Positions 10,152 through 23,380 are shown, counted from the stretch's first letter. The stretch is DNA of 64,000 bases from Lepeophtheirus salmonis (GCF_016086655.4 NC_052138.2:32809403-32873402); one strand, 5' to 3'. The notes: generated from the letters alone by a model not told the origin. A program made the numbers and translations.

Positions 10152-10548
10152 ACTTTCCTCTAGGCACTCATTAAGGCCAAATGAGTGGTGCTCATGACAA
10201 AATGTGATATAATAATCCATAGAGGATTTTTACCCACGTCATAAATTACATCATAATTGAAGGAGACGCCTTCTTGTGGAGGGATCATGCTAAATATTTT
10301 TACTATATAAAAAAGACAAATTTTCAATAAACCTTGATGAAACTTCATCAAACTTTATTATGTATGAAAACAAACTTCATACTTGGATTGATTTCTATTT
10401 GATACCAATGATCAACACTGATATTTGAAGAAAATAAAAGTAATATGTATGGACAAACACTATGAAATAATTTCTAAATTTGCACAATTATGATTATTTT
10501 TTGATTGATGATGGGACGAGAAAAGTAGGAAAATTAGATTCAAAAAAG
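10152..10548 (+). repeat. Dispersed repeat family F, copy 1
   Basis: Shares ordered blocks with 54868-55660: CGTCATAAATTACATCATAATTGAAG versus CGTTATAAATTGCATCACAATTGAAG (positions 10238-10263 and 54935-54965), then AAAAAAGACAAATT, CTTGATGAAACTTC, TTGATACCAATGATCAACAC and GAAAAGTAGG. A weaker third relic may lie near 21610-21760. No TIR or coding content was identified. Confidence 0.5.
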
Positions 10549-10560
10549 TGTTTCAATAAT

Positions 10561-11235
10561 GTTGTTTTGGTCCTTATTTATTCAGTCTAGTTCAGTCTTA
10601 GGACAGGTCATATGGTTCCTTGTTATCGGTGTTTAAGACGGTGAGTACTTTAACTGATTAAAAAAAAAAAAAAAATTAAGTTCGATTTTTTTTAATTTAA
10701 GTAAATTTTATAATTCATTACATGAATACAAATTAAAAGCTATATCTTCACTATAATATAAACACATACAAAATTGAATAGTTGATAAATATGGCAAAAA
10801 TGCATAAAGTTTGATGCAGTTGAACCTACATAATTAGAAAATAAAAAACAGGCACATAGTATATTAATTATCCTTTCAAAATTTTAATTTGATTAAATAA
10901 AAAGATAATGACGGATAGTTTCAAAGTTTTTTTTGTTAGATGAAAGGCCAGTCACAATTATAAAGAAAAGGAATGAACATGAGAAAGGTTCCACATGATT
11001 TCTTAAACATTAGTACCTATCCTGCATACTGTATAGTTAAAAAGAAATCACGACTGTCTATTGTAATATGTGCATGACCCTTAGGACATTCTTTTAATCT
11101 ATAAACCTCTTGTTTTAGAGCGGACTGAACTTTAGTTAGTTTTTAGGACTGATATGTCGTATTAAACTGGTCCGAAACAAGACTGAACTGGTAGGGATTG
11201 TAGTATTCAGTACTAAAAAAATGACAGACACAACA
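10561..11235 (+). mobile_element. Family G (GTGTTGT-type) element, copy 1
   Basis: It starts GTTGTTTTGGTCCTTATTTA and ends ...ATGACAGACACAACAC. The ends are imperfect inverted repeats (GTTGT-tgt-GTC type) about 675 bp apart. The inside shares 'TCAGTCTTAGGAC', 'GGACTGATATG' and 'AAACTGG(A/T)CCG' words with 14554-14780. No coding capacity. I cannot name the superfamily. Confidence 0.45.
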
Positions 11236-12334
11236 CTAGGTTTCATTGCTATCGAACTTGGTTGTATAGGCGTCCAAAAAATGACCAACATCGAGAATGC
11301 TCATGTCACGTGAAACCCTCTACAAACATTTAAAAAAGCAAATGTGTTTTTTTCTGTTAATAGACAGGTCAACAGCCGCCTATAAAGTACTTCATATAAT
11401 TTAAGACTTTATGATTCACAATTTAATGTTTCAATCACCCAGAGTCTATAATTGAGTTTCCTTTATTTTATTTTATTTAAAATTCATTTTGAGTATGAAT
11501 GTAGCAACCTGTCAAAGGTTTCCTCTCTCTCTCTCTCTCTCTTCCCCTTTTGCTTTCTAAAATAAAGGAGAGCTTCATGGCTGTGTACATATATTCATAG
11601 TTCCTGTTGTTGAATTTTTAACATAAAAGGGTTAAAAAAGAATGATTATACTTTTAATAACAATAATAATAACAACAAAAACAAAATCCCCTACTTTTTT
11701 TTTTTTTTTTTTGTAGAGTTGAATCCCCCCCTTCTCTTCTTTTGCAAGAAGAGAATGTCGTTTTGTTTTGAAATGATATTATGTTCCCTCCTCGTCTTCT
11801 CATTTCTTTTTCAAATATTTATTCATAAATTCAAGATTATTGATTTTTTTATTTATTCTTCTCTTATCCTCACAGTCTGTTATTATTATTAGAAACATTA
11901 ATATAACCAAATAACAATTAGGTAATTCATCTTCAAACAGGTGCTCTCCTATCTTACATATAAATACAATTAGAAATGATTTCCGGTAGTGATTAAATTG
12001 TCTTCAAACGGGTAAATCCATGTACAAATTAGTGGTCAAAATGAATGAGCCCTCAAAAATTAAGTATAACTTTGTTTATTATTAATAATGTCATGGTAGA
12101 ATTACAGAGAAAAATAATGGGTACCTACTTAATCCACCCTTTCTGAATGACAACTTCATCCCAAATTATTCATAGAGTTGAAAGTTTTTTAATTAATTAT
12201 TTCTGGATTGTAACTTTTTTTCTTAAATGTTCCTTTAATTATAAGTAAATAATATATAATTTATCCATCTGACCTACGAATTGTCTTTCAAGTCCATATA
12301 CGTTAAGTATATATTCAGTTTAGTAAAAATAAAT
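11236..12334. other. AT-rich DNA with microsatellites and no supported gene
   Basis: It contains a (CT)11 tract at 11522-11543 and a poly(T) tract at about 11694-11713. No coding-like ORF was found. Confidence 0.35.
11522..11543. repeat. (CT)n microsatellite
   Basis: Eleven perfect CT units followed by a pyrimidine-rich flank. Confidence 0.9.
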
Positions 12335-12560
12335 CCATTATTTTTCTAATAGATGGCATTAGTAATGCGTATCTCGTGTTGTGTACGTGTGATCGTTCTA
12401 TGCTTAATGGTGCTAGAAATTTTATACAAAAAATACATTTGGGAGAGTTCTGGAATTTTTTGTTCTCAGAATTATTTGAGCGGTCTCCAAAGATGGACAG
12501 AAACAAAGATAAAAAATGTAACATATTATGTTATTTGAATTTAGAAGATTATAAGTTAAT
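12335..12560 (+). mobile_element. 5' fragment of a mariner element with a transposase N-terminal stub
   Basis: It begins AAATCCATTATTTTTCTAAT, includes TATCTCGTGTTGTGTACGTG and reaches an ATG at 12493 that opens MDRNKDKKCNILCYL. This resembles the start of mariner-type transposases (M-x-x-N-K-x-K-x-x-x-I-L-x-Y). The frame ends after 23 codons. The leader recurs at 47400-47500 (AAATCCATTATTTTTCTTTA, TATCTCGTGT, then ATCAAAGATG), supporting an interspersed element. Confidence 0.5.
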
Positions 12561-12904
12561 ATAAGCCTACCTTATCATAAATGAAAGCAGCAACTGTATA
12601 AATAAATACTCTTGTGGGATCATGGTTTTTATAAAAGACACACTTAGTCTGTGGATTATTGTTTTATATATATATGTGTGTGTATATTCGAAGGAAGGGT
12701 TTTGTTCCTTAGAAAAACAATTAGCATGGAATTTAAAATACATTTTAATGAGACAATCTCATAAATCTGCCTAAATACATACATAAATAATATATAAAGC
12801 ATACATACATATTCATAGCATAATCTTTGATTTATGGACCACCACCACTAGTATCAAGAACGGAGTAGTAAACCTTTAAAATTTAGAGCTATATATATAT
12901 ACAA

Positions 12905-14055
12905 TAGACTGTCTCGATTTTGGGTTGATATCTTTTTCCTATGTACAAAGATTTTACACAGTGCACAATATTTTTAAATAGTATCCCTAATACTAATAAA
13001 TATATAAAGTAGAGTTTTTAACTTTTCTCATAGAAGCATCATATTTGGAAATGCAAACGCGGCTTAAGAATGGCGAATTTCAACACAATTAATTGCAGTG
13101 TGAAAAATGTTTTTTTGGGGGGTAAATTGACCATTTTTAGGCCTATGTTACCAAGGTTCAAAATATGTGAGTCAGAATAACTTTGTTATATCAAACAAAA
13201 TATAACAACATTTAATCCTACTTAAAGTGATTATTGAAGAAAAAAAACAAAGAAAATAAGAAATTTTTCACTTCAATTATCAATAACGAAATGCATGATA
13301 TTTTTTAGTGATAAACAAACTGCTTAAATATATATAATATATAACTTTTGAATCATAGAATAAATCATATTTAAAACAGTCTTATGAAAGATCCATTTTT
13401 ACAAATTATTATTATAAATTTATTTTTAATTAAGCTTTTATTAAAACTATCAAAAATAAACACAATCAGAAATCAAAATGTGAATAAAGATTCACAAAAT
13501 AATAAAATACATAAAGAGGGATTGATATCAAATTAATGATAAATAAACGTTATAGTTTAATATTAACTCTTTATATCAAAGCCCGACCCTTTAATATTAA
13601 CACCTATATTTAAAAAAAAAATATCTAAAATTATATTTAAATCTACTGATACAAATATATTGCAGATAAAATAGGAAAATAATATAATTTCAAAGAGACA
13701 AACAAACAGAAATTCTTTATTTTCGATGATTTTGTCTTATTGATCATGAACTATACTACTGTTTAAAGTTGTTTTTGATTGTTCCTATTGAAAATGTCTC
13801 ATTGCAAGAGGGGATATGAAAGTAAACTGCTACAAATTACATCAAATACTCAGAATTTTTTTTTGAATAGACAAACAAAAAACAACAACGATATTTGCAA
13901 TGCTTTTGTCCTCATCACCATGACCTTAAGTGCTATAAAAATGGTTTAAGAGGCCTTAAACTGTATCATGTTTGTTTTTAATTGTTCCAAACAGAGAATT
14001 TCTTTGTGCAACAGAAGGGGAGGGGGAAAATGTATCCCCAAAATGGGACAGTCTA
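12905..14055. mobile_element. TIR element family E, copy 2
   Basis: It begins TAGACTGTCTCGATTTTGGG and ends CCAAAATGGGACAGTCTA. Both ends start on TA and match the termini of the other E copies. About 1.15 kb of AT-rich interior contains no open frame. The 3' part (TTAAGAGGCCTTAAACTGTA...) aligns loosely with copies 1 and 3. Its larger size may reflect further insertions. Confidence 0.55.
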
Positions 14056-14553
14056 ATCTATATATATATATATATAACATAAAAAAATGCTTGTATAGTT
14101 TAAAGGGAAAAGGAGTGAGGACACGCGTGCGTGGTAGAAAAAAAAGTCAACTTCTTGTGTGAGTATGTAGGTAGAACTTTGTACATATAATAAGTAAATG
14201 TAAATTTTGAGATTTATGACCTTCTATGCTTGTGTAGCTTTAAAAAAAATGCTTCTTCTAAAATAATAATAAAAATAATAACAGTGAGGGAGAAAACACA
14301 GAAAGAGAAGCAAAACAGGAAACATTAATTATATAAAAAAACTCTTGTCTTTTTTTTTCTTTTTTTTTTTCATCCCAGTCAAGATGGGGATGAAAAGGCG
14401 CGACCAAGGAATGGATTAATCGGTGTTTTTTTATTGTTTTTATTTGTGCAGCGTCTCATTTTGTTATACCACCGATATTTTCGTAAATCGGCATGAGTAC
14501 TTCGATACTCTTTCAACTAAAAATATAAATCAAAAATTGAGCTACTCTCATTT
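14056..14553. other. AT-rich spacer with no supported gene
   Basis: It contains an (AT)n tract at about 14061-14078 and short T runs. Nothing coding. Confidence 0.3.
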
Positions 14554-14780
14554 GTGTTGTGTCAGTCCTTATCTATTCGATCCAGTCTAGTTCCATCAGT
14601 CTTTTGGACTGTCAGTACTAGAACTTATTAAAAAAGAAGAAATACAGTTGATTGACGTCATTAAGGACGGACCTTTATCCGTTTAAAGACTGATATGCAG
14701 GAGAAAACTGGACCGTACCAATATTTAATTGGATAGGACTGGAATCTATAGTCTTAAATAAGTACTGATACATCAATAAC
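14554..14780 (+). mobile_element. Family G (GTGTTGT-type) element, copy 2 (short)
   Basis: It starts GTGTTGTGTCAGTCCTTATC and shares ordered blocks with 10561-11235: 'TCCAGTCTAGTTC', 'TAAAGACTGATATG', 'AAAACTGGACCG' and a GTACTGA near the end. It is about 225 bp, so shorter than copy 1 by internal deletion. Confidence 0.5.
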
Positions 14781-15612
14781 TCTCATGCACTAATGCTGGT
14801 TTAGTCAGAATTTTGTTTGGGATGAGGGAAGGTCTAGTCATGAGATCCTAGAGCAGGGAATAATCACGCATGAATCAAAGCTTATTTTTCTATAATCTCC
14901 TCCTGAAGGAATTGAGTGAAAAATACGCGGACTCATTTTCTTAGAACCAATCAACCTTTTCATATTTCCCTTATAGAAAAATGAAAATTCTGCTTGATTA
15001 TTTCAGCTCTCTAGAATTCTGTGAGCTAGTATATAAATTTAATGAATTTTATTGATACCAAAAAAAAAACATATTATTTTGTTTCTTACAAAAAAGTCAA
15101 TACTGCTTTTGGTCAGACATTTGGGAAGTTACGTTCAAATCCATATCTAGGATAGGACATAAAAAAGTGATTGACTGGAGGTGTTGGTATAGACAGAACT
15201 TGTATTATTTTTAAAAGTCGATATAGATCGCTCAAACTGTACTTCTACATATTTATTTTTATACGTTCGAATTCTACTGTAAATATAACAAGTCTAAGTC
15301 GTCACTCACTGGCATTTACTGTCACAAGTCGAAAATAAATATACTCTGACAATAAATTGTTTAAAAAAGTCCGTTTTATTTTATTTTCCATAAAAAAATT
15401 AACTTATTAAAACAAAGATTATGATTCTCCAAAAAATGTGAATCAAATTTAAAAAAAAAGAATTACACAAAAGAGCCCTGCACAATTATCTTTACCCTAG
15501 GCCCACTCTCGATAACACCAGTACTGGTTACATCATCAGGTTGGTATTTTTTGTGTGGCGTCATGGTGCTGTAAGTACCCCTATTATACGAGTATATCGA
15601 AGAACACTTGGT
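14781..15612. other. AT-rich DNA with no supported gene
   Basis: Only short chance ORFs. 15480-15600 is somewhat less AT-rich (CCCTAGGCCCACTCTCG...) and may be TE-derived, but has no partner here. Confidence 0.25.
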
Positions 15613-16420
15613 TACAGGGTGGCTGGAAAAAAACTTGAAAGAATTTGATGCTACTTTACAACATTTGGCAACCCTTCTTCAGTTTGTCTAAATTTTTCTT
15701 CCTTTTAGACAAGTTTGGTTCAGTTTTGTTGAAAAATGAATTTCTGAGAACAAAATCGGGAAATCATTTTCCACTCACCTTCAAGCTCAAAAGGACTCAA
15801 AGAAGATTGAAGCCATTGTTGGAGTGGCCATGATCACTATCTATGCCTTAACAAGAGGATGAAGAATAAGCAAATAAAGCATCTTGCCTCAATCATAATT
15901 TTAATGGTCATCTACAGTTACGGGAAGAATATTTCTCCCTATTTTTTCAAACACTGTTTCTGTCGACATGGAGGCCTTCTACAAGGTGCTTAGGTACAAT
16001 GCCCTGCCCTGGTTAAAGGCCAACTACTCTAAGTGATTAATTATTTATGAAAGCAGGATGCAGGCCCCTGAAAATCAGCGGCGGGGAATCTGATCGTTCT
16101 AAAGTCAAAATTCGCAAATTTCTAGGCTTCAAACTTCTAGCTCCTATCATCTCCCGACCTCAACTCTTTAAAATATTATTGGTGATGCATCGTGTTGAGC
16201 AAGTCCAACAGTACTAATACAACAGCATTGACTCCGTTGAGTCAGCCATCAAAGAGGCTGTCATTACATCTGAAGGTAAATACTTTGAATACCTCAAATA
16301 GTAGTTATTGAACTCTAAAATTATATATTTTAAAATCAAAAGTGTAACTAATAATTAAATTATGCCTGTCAAGCCATTCTTTAAATATTTTTTAGTATTT
16401 AGATTTACGGCCACTCTGTA
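15613..16420 (+). mobile_element. Tc1/mariner-type element with degenerate DDE transposase
   Basis: The ends are TACAGGGTGGCTGGAAAA and its inverted form (...CGGCCACTCTGTA), both on TA. The inside carries a broken transposase. A block reading VDMEAFYKVLRYNALPWLKANY at about 15965-16035 matches the conserved mariner segment before the second catalytic Asp. Then comes a LNSLKYYWWCIVEQ-like block after a frame change, and a tail resembling VITSEGKYFEYLK (16260-16305). Stops and frameshifts make it a pseudogene, and the N-terminal half is missing. At about 800 bp it is shorter than a full element (usually 1.2-1.5 kb). Confidence 0.7.
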
Positions 16421-18981
16421 TACCCTAAGGATTTTCAAACTAGAGTAATGATTTACTTCCCAAAACTCTCTCCTTTAAGTTACATACATATTTGGATGTA
16501 ATCCTCTCTCAGAGGCAGTCACTGAAGTGAAATAAACTCTTCCTAATCTCCCCTTCCACACAGATGAAATTATTATCATCGTCATCTAATACAAATTTAA
16601 TCATAATTATTATTAGTTGGAAGTAGTAGCCTAGAACATATGTATTTATTAACGAGTATGCAAATCACGAGGGCTTTCCATTTTTCTTCTTCTTTGAATA
16701 ATTCCACCCAATGAAACACGTCATAAATTCCGCAAAATAAGTACCTTAAATGTCTCCCCCGTGAGTGGCTTTTAAATTTTAATAAAATAATATTAGCTCA
16801 TTGCAAAATAATCACTCATCCAAATGATATACATAAATTATAGCAAAAACAATTAAAAACTAGAAATGGCAATTGGTAGAGCACAAAAACTCCCCAAAAA
16901 TCAAATAAAGTTTTTTATCAAAAGTTATGATCGATTTAGCATTTTTAAGTGTTTTTTTTCATTGAATTTTGACTTTGACCTCCCAAAATTTAACGGCCTT
17001 TTATTGTTACCATATAGAATACTTGTACCAAGATTGATCAAAATCGATAAATAATTTTTGGCGTAATCCTGGCAATTAACAGACTAATTAATTAAAAAAA
17101 TAGCTAACTAACTAATTAACTAATACACAAAAAGAGAGAAAACATTACCTAACTTCAGCTTCCTTGCAGAAAGTAACTAACTAACTGCGTTATTACAAAA
17201 TATTGTTTCGCTGAAAATTACAATTTTACACCAAAAAATCAATATTTTATTAAATAAATAGACAAAAAGTTGACAAATCTTTTTTAAATTTTTACAATTT
17301 GTCAAAACATTTTGTTGATGTACTTTTTTTTATGTTTAAGGAATATGGGATGTTACAACTATCGCCAGTCTCCCTATTTTTTCAACATATAAATCTTTTA
17401 TTTATTATTTATTTGTCATATTCGAATATTTGAGGGGATATATCAATTGATTCATCTCTAAGAGATATTTAAAAACCATTGTTTGATTGTTACTCAAAAT
17501 AGTTGGTGGAATGTAGGCCACACACATACATGCACATGGTTATACATGTAGGTATAAGGGATCACACCCTTTGACCATTTTATTTAAAAGGTGGTCCCGA
17601 ATTAGAGAACCCACCAAAAAATTAAATTTTTCACTGATAATAGTTTATATTAAAATATCTCAGTAGAACATAAGAGACAAGGACCCCTTACTTTGAACGA
17701 TTTTTTATAGTAATCACAATAAAAATATTTCTTATCTTATAAGAAAATGGTATGTGTCTTAATTTCGGAGAAAAAAAGATTATTCGTTTCAATTTAGGCT
17801 CTTGGAAAGAAAAAATTAAATGTAACAAATGATCTTATAAATGAAAAAAAAAAAAACATTCCGTTAATATTATCAGAAAAGCCAAGCAAACCACAGGACC
17901 ATAGCCTCCCCATTTTAGTAAAATTCCTGTCAAAATTATTGATACTTAGAAGGACCTAGGGTGAGTCATAAGTGGAGAAAAAAAATATGGAGTTTTACCT
18001 AAAGGCCCCTAGTCCACCCAAAAAGTAAATATACATGAGTCCTCCCTTGATGACGTCACCATTATATAATTGTCTGGAAACTGCATTGGTGTCCGTTTCA
18101 ACTATACTTTATATTGCAAAGTCCAGGGGTTGATATCAGATCAAAAAGGAAGCCAAAAAAATTGTCCCAAAGTACTCAAAAAGGGTATTTGCCCCATTCT
18201 TACACTTTATTTGTAAAGTTGGCTTGGGCTTCATATTGATGAGTAAATAAAATCTTTGCATATCATACTCTTATTTTAATGATGTTGAACTGAATGCTAC
18301 TTTAATTTTGGAACATCCTGTAAAATATGGGTAGATACGAATAAATATATATAGACTAGTCGTCCATTAATTCAAAACGACTTTTTATCGATAATTTCAT
18401 TTGTTTTCCGCATATATATATATTTATATTTCTTTTTCTAATCAAAAGGAATGTAAATTACTTCTATTGAATGTTAAAGATCACTTCTGCGAAGTGATTG
18501 AAAAGGAAATAAAAATCAAAGCACCTCTAAAACATATTATCGGTATGCACAACAAGTCATCATTTCAAGGAAAAGAAAGGGTTTCTTTATAATAGCTCCT
18601 TGAGTTGCATACCGCAAAATATATGGTGCAAACACAATATGACATGAACGAGTACATTCATATACAGATATAAAGAAAACATGAAAACTTCCATCTGCAA
18701 ATAGTCTTATTACGTTACGTATAGTATGTTGTAGAGGCCATATGCCTTAATTCCTTACAAAATCATAGCAATAAAGAGATAATGGCTCTTCTTAGAAAAA
18801 TTGTTTAACACAACACTTAATTTTAATTCTTTTTCGGGAAAAATAGACATATAATTAAGAGAAGAAAATAAATTTTTATAATAATATAATGAAAAAAAAA
18901 ATGTAAAATCGTTCGATGCCAAGGTGCTGTGCAAATAGTTTTTTTATTGTGTAAAGCTGCAAAATTCCTTTGATCATCATT
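16421..18981. other. AT-rich DNA with no supported gene
   Basis: The strongest ORFs (62-63 aa) have no motif. A TAACTAACTAATT-rich patch lies at 17080-17190. 17560-18330 has TE-like text (TGATGACGTCACCATTATATA at about 18048) also echoed at about 55446 (TGATGACGTCACTATGATTTA), so part of it may belong to family F. Confidence 0.3.
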
Positions 18982-19319
18982 AACTCCGCCAACGAAGTTG
19001 AAGGGAGGTTAATTTTTTGCCTCTGTTTGTCTGTTGATCACCAGGAATACGGCAAAAGTTACAGATCGATTTAGATCTAACTTGGTAAGAAGATTATATA
19101 TGGTCACTGTAACATACCATTTAATTTTGAAAGGTCATAGGTCAATGTAACACAAAAAATTAAAATTGCACAATCAACATTTGAAACATATTGATATACA
19201 GAGCTCAAATTATGAACCTTCTGCAGGTTTAATAAAGATGTCTTCTATACCAAAAAAACCAATTGGGGAAAAATAATCATAGGCGGAGGTTTGCTCTCTA
19301 CCGAGTGCCCACTCTAGTT
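18982..19319 (+). repeat. Short repeat resembling a cross-phylum marine-animal interspersed repeat
   Basis: It runs from AACTCCGCCAACGAAGTTGA...GGGAGGTTA to AGGCGGAGGTTTGCTCTCTA...CGAGTGCCCACTCTAGTT, about 340 bp. It includes TTGTCTGTTGATCACCAGG, a 'no-stop' middle with TTTGAAAGGTCATAGGTCAA, and no ORF. From memory this layout (CCGCCAACGAAGTTGG, GAAAGGTCAAAGGTCAAG, GGCGGAGGTCTGCGCTCTC, GAGTGC, CTAGTT) is a non-coding repeat seen in molluscs, echinoderms, fish and others. This copy is diverged. Confidence 0.55.
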
Positions 19320-21786
19320 ATATCATAGTTGTGTTAGATCCATCTTTACTCTATGTAATGATAACAGGATATTGACTCCTATAAGACGTTATTATACTAA
19401 ATACATATTTGAAACGGTACTTGCAACCTCATTACGTCATGAAACTATTTGTCCACCTTTGGTGGTAGGTGTAAAAAGGCCATTGTGGGCTCGGTCCCTG
19501 AAAAATTGAAGCTCTGTACATTGTACATACTGAAATATTAGTATCATGACAACAATAATCAATAGTTCTTCCTCTTTAACCCACCAAATATATTTGGTTT
19601 ACTATAAATAAATCTATTAATTTTATTGGATTTTTTAATTTATTTACCATTAATGTTTATTTCATTGGCAATCCAATCTACATTTTCCATTATTTGTTTC
19701 AAATTTTCGATGATTGACCTTTGCATCTTTGACATAAAAATTACTTGAAAGGAATGGAGGAAAATATAATTGCACTTTATTGGCTGTTTCAATATCAGGA
19801 CTATCAACACTATTAAAATTTTCAACCGCATGGCTTTCGTTTTTGCCTCATTCGAAGAAAACCTTAAAATATGACGTATTTTCTTTTTGCAAGTGTCCAT
19901 TTTTGACAACGGCTCAAACGAACTTGAGTCAAACAATCACAAATCTGTGCCAGAAGTCGTTTAGTACGAAATCTTATCTTTTTTAGGTCATCTAAAGGAG
20001 ACAGATCTCACTTATACGCCGCGAGAAACAGATTACTAAAGTCACTTATTTGAAAAATAGTGGATTCCTTTTTACTAATAACATACTTGGATAGGTAAGC
20101 ACTAAGTATCAACAATAGAAACCGCATGTTTTGACGCAAAAGATGACGCATCCATCTCATTTTTTCAACAACAAGGAGTTGAAAGTAAAAATAATAATAA
20201 TAAAAATAACAAAAAGATGAGAAATTGTGGTTTCCTGCCTGTTACATTGTCTGACTAGTTTGTCATATTGTCTAGATACATCATATACAAAATATATATT
20301 TTAACTTTTTTGAGAGTAAAAATGAAAAGAAAAAAAAAAAAATACATATACTTAAAATAATTATGTAGAGGACGACGCTACACGTGCAACAACAAAACAT
20401 CAGCTTAAATTAGCGTCAATCAACAAAAAAGAAAAGGAAAAAGGGAGAAGAAGAAAAAACAAAACAAAAAAACTGAGAGGAAAGTCGAGAAATGGTGGAC
20501 ACATTGATTTTTTTTTTTTTTAAGAAAAAGAAAAGTTTGTTTATATATACAAACGGTGGAACAATTAAAGGATTCAAAACGTGTGCAGAATCCACTTGTA
20601 TCCATGACAAACACTTCAGGTAAACTCCCGTGAGAACCGTATGGATCTTATCTCTTTAATGATCCTTTATTAATGACTATGGATTAGGCTTTAAAATAAA
20701 AAATGAGGGTTGTTTTACTTTGGGAATGGGAGTCCATCTATCTCCTACATGATAATGAGTAAAGGGAATCATTTTCCCAGAGAATAAGAGAGAGAGAGAG
20801 AGAGAGATGCTCCAATTTTGAGCAGCACCTGTTTCTAATGAAAGGAGCTTGGTGAAAGCTACTTATGTACATTCGAATAAATAGGTATGTTCATGAAAAA
20901 AGCTAGTATAGTGCGTATTCATTTGATCTCAGTCATCTGTGGAGTCCCAAGCTATATCAGTCTATCTTTAGGATTAAAGTGAAGAAAAATGGTGAATTAC
21001 TCTTTTGTATTTGGATATCAAAATGGGATTAAAGAATACAATTTCTTAAGCCTAGTTTGTCTATCAAAAATGTATCTTTCGAAAATTTAATTTGATTATA
21101 CATAGGTACATCAGACCCAAAAATATGTGTTAAAAATATCTAATTACATAAATATACATTTTTATTTATATAGTATAGTCAATAAATTAACTTGTACATT
21201 TACTTGCATAAGATATTTTCTCTTTTTAATCGTTTCAAAAAAAAATCATAGGTATTTTTAGTACCTTCATATTTAATTCAAATATCCCTTTTATTTATTG
21301 TCATCGAGAAGCATTTAATACAAGTGTTACGTTCTTTTATATTTACTTGTAGAAATATAAAACTAAAAAAATTAATAAGTCTCTGGCTTGGACGTGCAAT
21401 ATAAATAAATTAATAAGATTATTTCTTCTTAATTTTCAATGAAAAAAAATCAGGGGGCCTTATTTGTGAGAAAAATAGCTATATTTTAAATTAAATAATA
21501 CTAGCATTTAGACAGTTGTATTATTTTGCTGCAAAACGGTGCAAATACCTGTTTTTTTGTTTACAAACTAATAAAAGTAAAAATCACTCATGCCAAATAT
21601 AACACATTTTATAACCTCTGTTAAAATTGTGTAAGGAGTTTTTTCCTTACGTCACAGATTCCATGATGAATCAAAATTGACGCCATGTTGAATTCATATT
21701 TGTTATTGAACAGACTGAACAAATTTATCCCCATAAAAACCTAAGGAAACTTCATCTAATCGCTTTAAAAATAACTGTTGTATATG
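19320..21786. other. AT-rich DNA with microsatellites and no supported gene
   Basis: It holds a (GA)n tract at 20787-20808 and A/T runs. The ORF at 19640-19936 (-) overlaps another at 19780-19986 (+) and neither has a motif. 21610-21760 weakly resembles family F. Confidence 0.3.
20787..20808. repeat. (GA)n microsatellite
   Basis: About eleven GA units, uninterrupted. Confidence 0.85.
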
Positions 21787-22460
21787 TACTGAGTGAGGAC
21801 TCAAAACTTGCAATTACATTCAATCACGATTTTATCGCCGTTATTTTTAACTATGAGGTTTCATTGTGTAACCAAATGACAGCTTATTCAAAAAATAAAC
21901 CTGTTTTGCTTTTATCCCATGTCTCAAAGTGTCGGAGCAACATCAAAAGAGGCAACGTGTGTGCGATCTCCTCCACGCCGATTTCAGTGCCAAGAAGGCT
22001 CCAAATACTGTTGGTATCTCCATCTGGACTGCCTCCAGCATCAAGAGTCCATTACAGCCCCATACAACCAGGAAGAACCAAAACTTCTGCATCTACATTA
22101 TGGTTGACTTCTGGCCTACATCCATGTGGGCCACCTGTAACTCTGATTTCAACGCCTAGACTTTCCAGATAGGGTATCTTGGAAAAGAATATCTGCTCTA
22201 ACTCACATATAAATTTGAACACAGTCTGAACTGACATCGTGACAGTCTGGTACGTCATGGAGACGTCATTCATCTTCAAGAACATTGAATCTGTTCCCTA
22301 CCTGTTTGAGGCTGTTATTGCATGTGAAGGAGGACATAGTTAATAAAAAGTATATCTTAATGTAGGATTGAAACATTTTTTTGAGTTGTATTTTCTTGAT
22401 GCCATAAAAAGAATATTTTTGTTAACTTAGTCTTACTTCTGCAAGTTTTGTCTGATTTTC
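21787..22460 (+). mobile_element. Mar-A copy 2: internally deleted mariner-like element
   Basis: The 5' TIR is TACTGAGTGAGGACTCAAAA and the 3' end is CTTCTGCAAGTTTTGTCTG, with the outermost bases diverged. One frame gives a helix-turn-helix relic (CDLLHADFSAKKAPNTVGIS, 21960-22020), immediately followed by FCIYIMVDFWPTSMW (about 22085-22130), the block preceding the last catalytic Asp. About 100 codons between the two are absent. Stops and frameshifts are present. Confidence 0.7.
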
Positions 22461-23380
22461 AAAATGATGACGTCAAGTAAAAATGCTCTATTCATAAAAC
22501 AATATTGCAACCCTGCACGAACAACCATGATTTTTTTACCTAGTACACATGAACATTTTGTAAGAAGTAATCAAAATCCTCTTCCCCTTTTCACTTTATC
22601 AATTGTCATCAACCAGACTTTATTGGCTGTTTGGCATGGAATGACTCAGCGGGGTCATCCCGTCCTGTCTTTAGTACTTTTTATGTTTATTTTATGGTCT
22701 TCATATTTATTCATTATTCTAACCCAGCGTATTCCTTTATGTGAAAGGCGTTATTTTTTTATTTTTTGGCTCTCTCGTTCCCGTAAAATACTTTGTTTTA
22801 TAGTCATTTAGGATATTCACGTAATGATAATTAGATTATGAAGAAAGGTTCTCACAGTCATCGATATAATATGGCGTTCCCTAACTGACTGGTTGTTGTA
22901 TAACTCTCTCTATGTAAGTATGTATCTTTACATATGAGAATATTGTATTTTTGTATGTATATTACATACATTTAAAAAGAGCTTGGCTCACTAATGAGTC
23001 CAAAGACAAGAGCTACTACCTCTTGACTTTAATTTCTATTCTTTTTGTAGGAAAAAGGAACAGCTCTTGAAATATGTCTTTTTCAAGTGACGTTTTACTA
23101 ATCATTATGGATCTTTGTATGTACACTGTACATATATTAGGGTGGTTAGGGTGTCAACTTTTTAAGAATTTCGATTATGATTAGAAAAGGAAATTTGTCA
23201 TGTGCTAAGGAAATAACCATATCGTATTGCCAATATTTCAAAATTAATAAAATTGCTAACACTAATAAAATACTCTTTGATACTTTTTCGACTAATCAAA
23301 AGCAAAAACAAAGATATAATTCATGTGAATTCAGGTGTACTTACAAGGGGTTGTTATAGGATTTTTTGTTTGGCGTGTGG
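22461..23380. other. AT-rich DNA with no supported gene
   Basis: A 115-codon plus-strand ORF (22464-22811) starts right at the Mar-A end. It is hydrophobic without motif and is treated as chance. Confidence 0.3.

Noticed and set aside
22464..22811. 115-codon plus-strand ORF next to Mar-A copy 2
   Set aside because: Hydrophobic, T-rich composition, no motif, weak start context and adjacency to a decayed transposon suggest chance.
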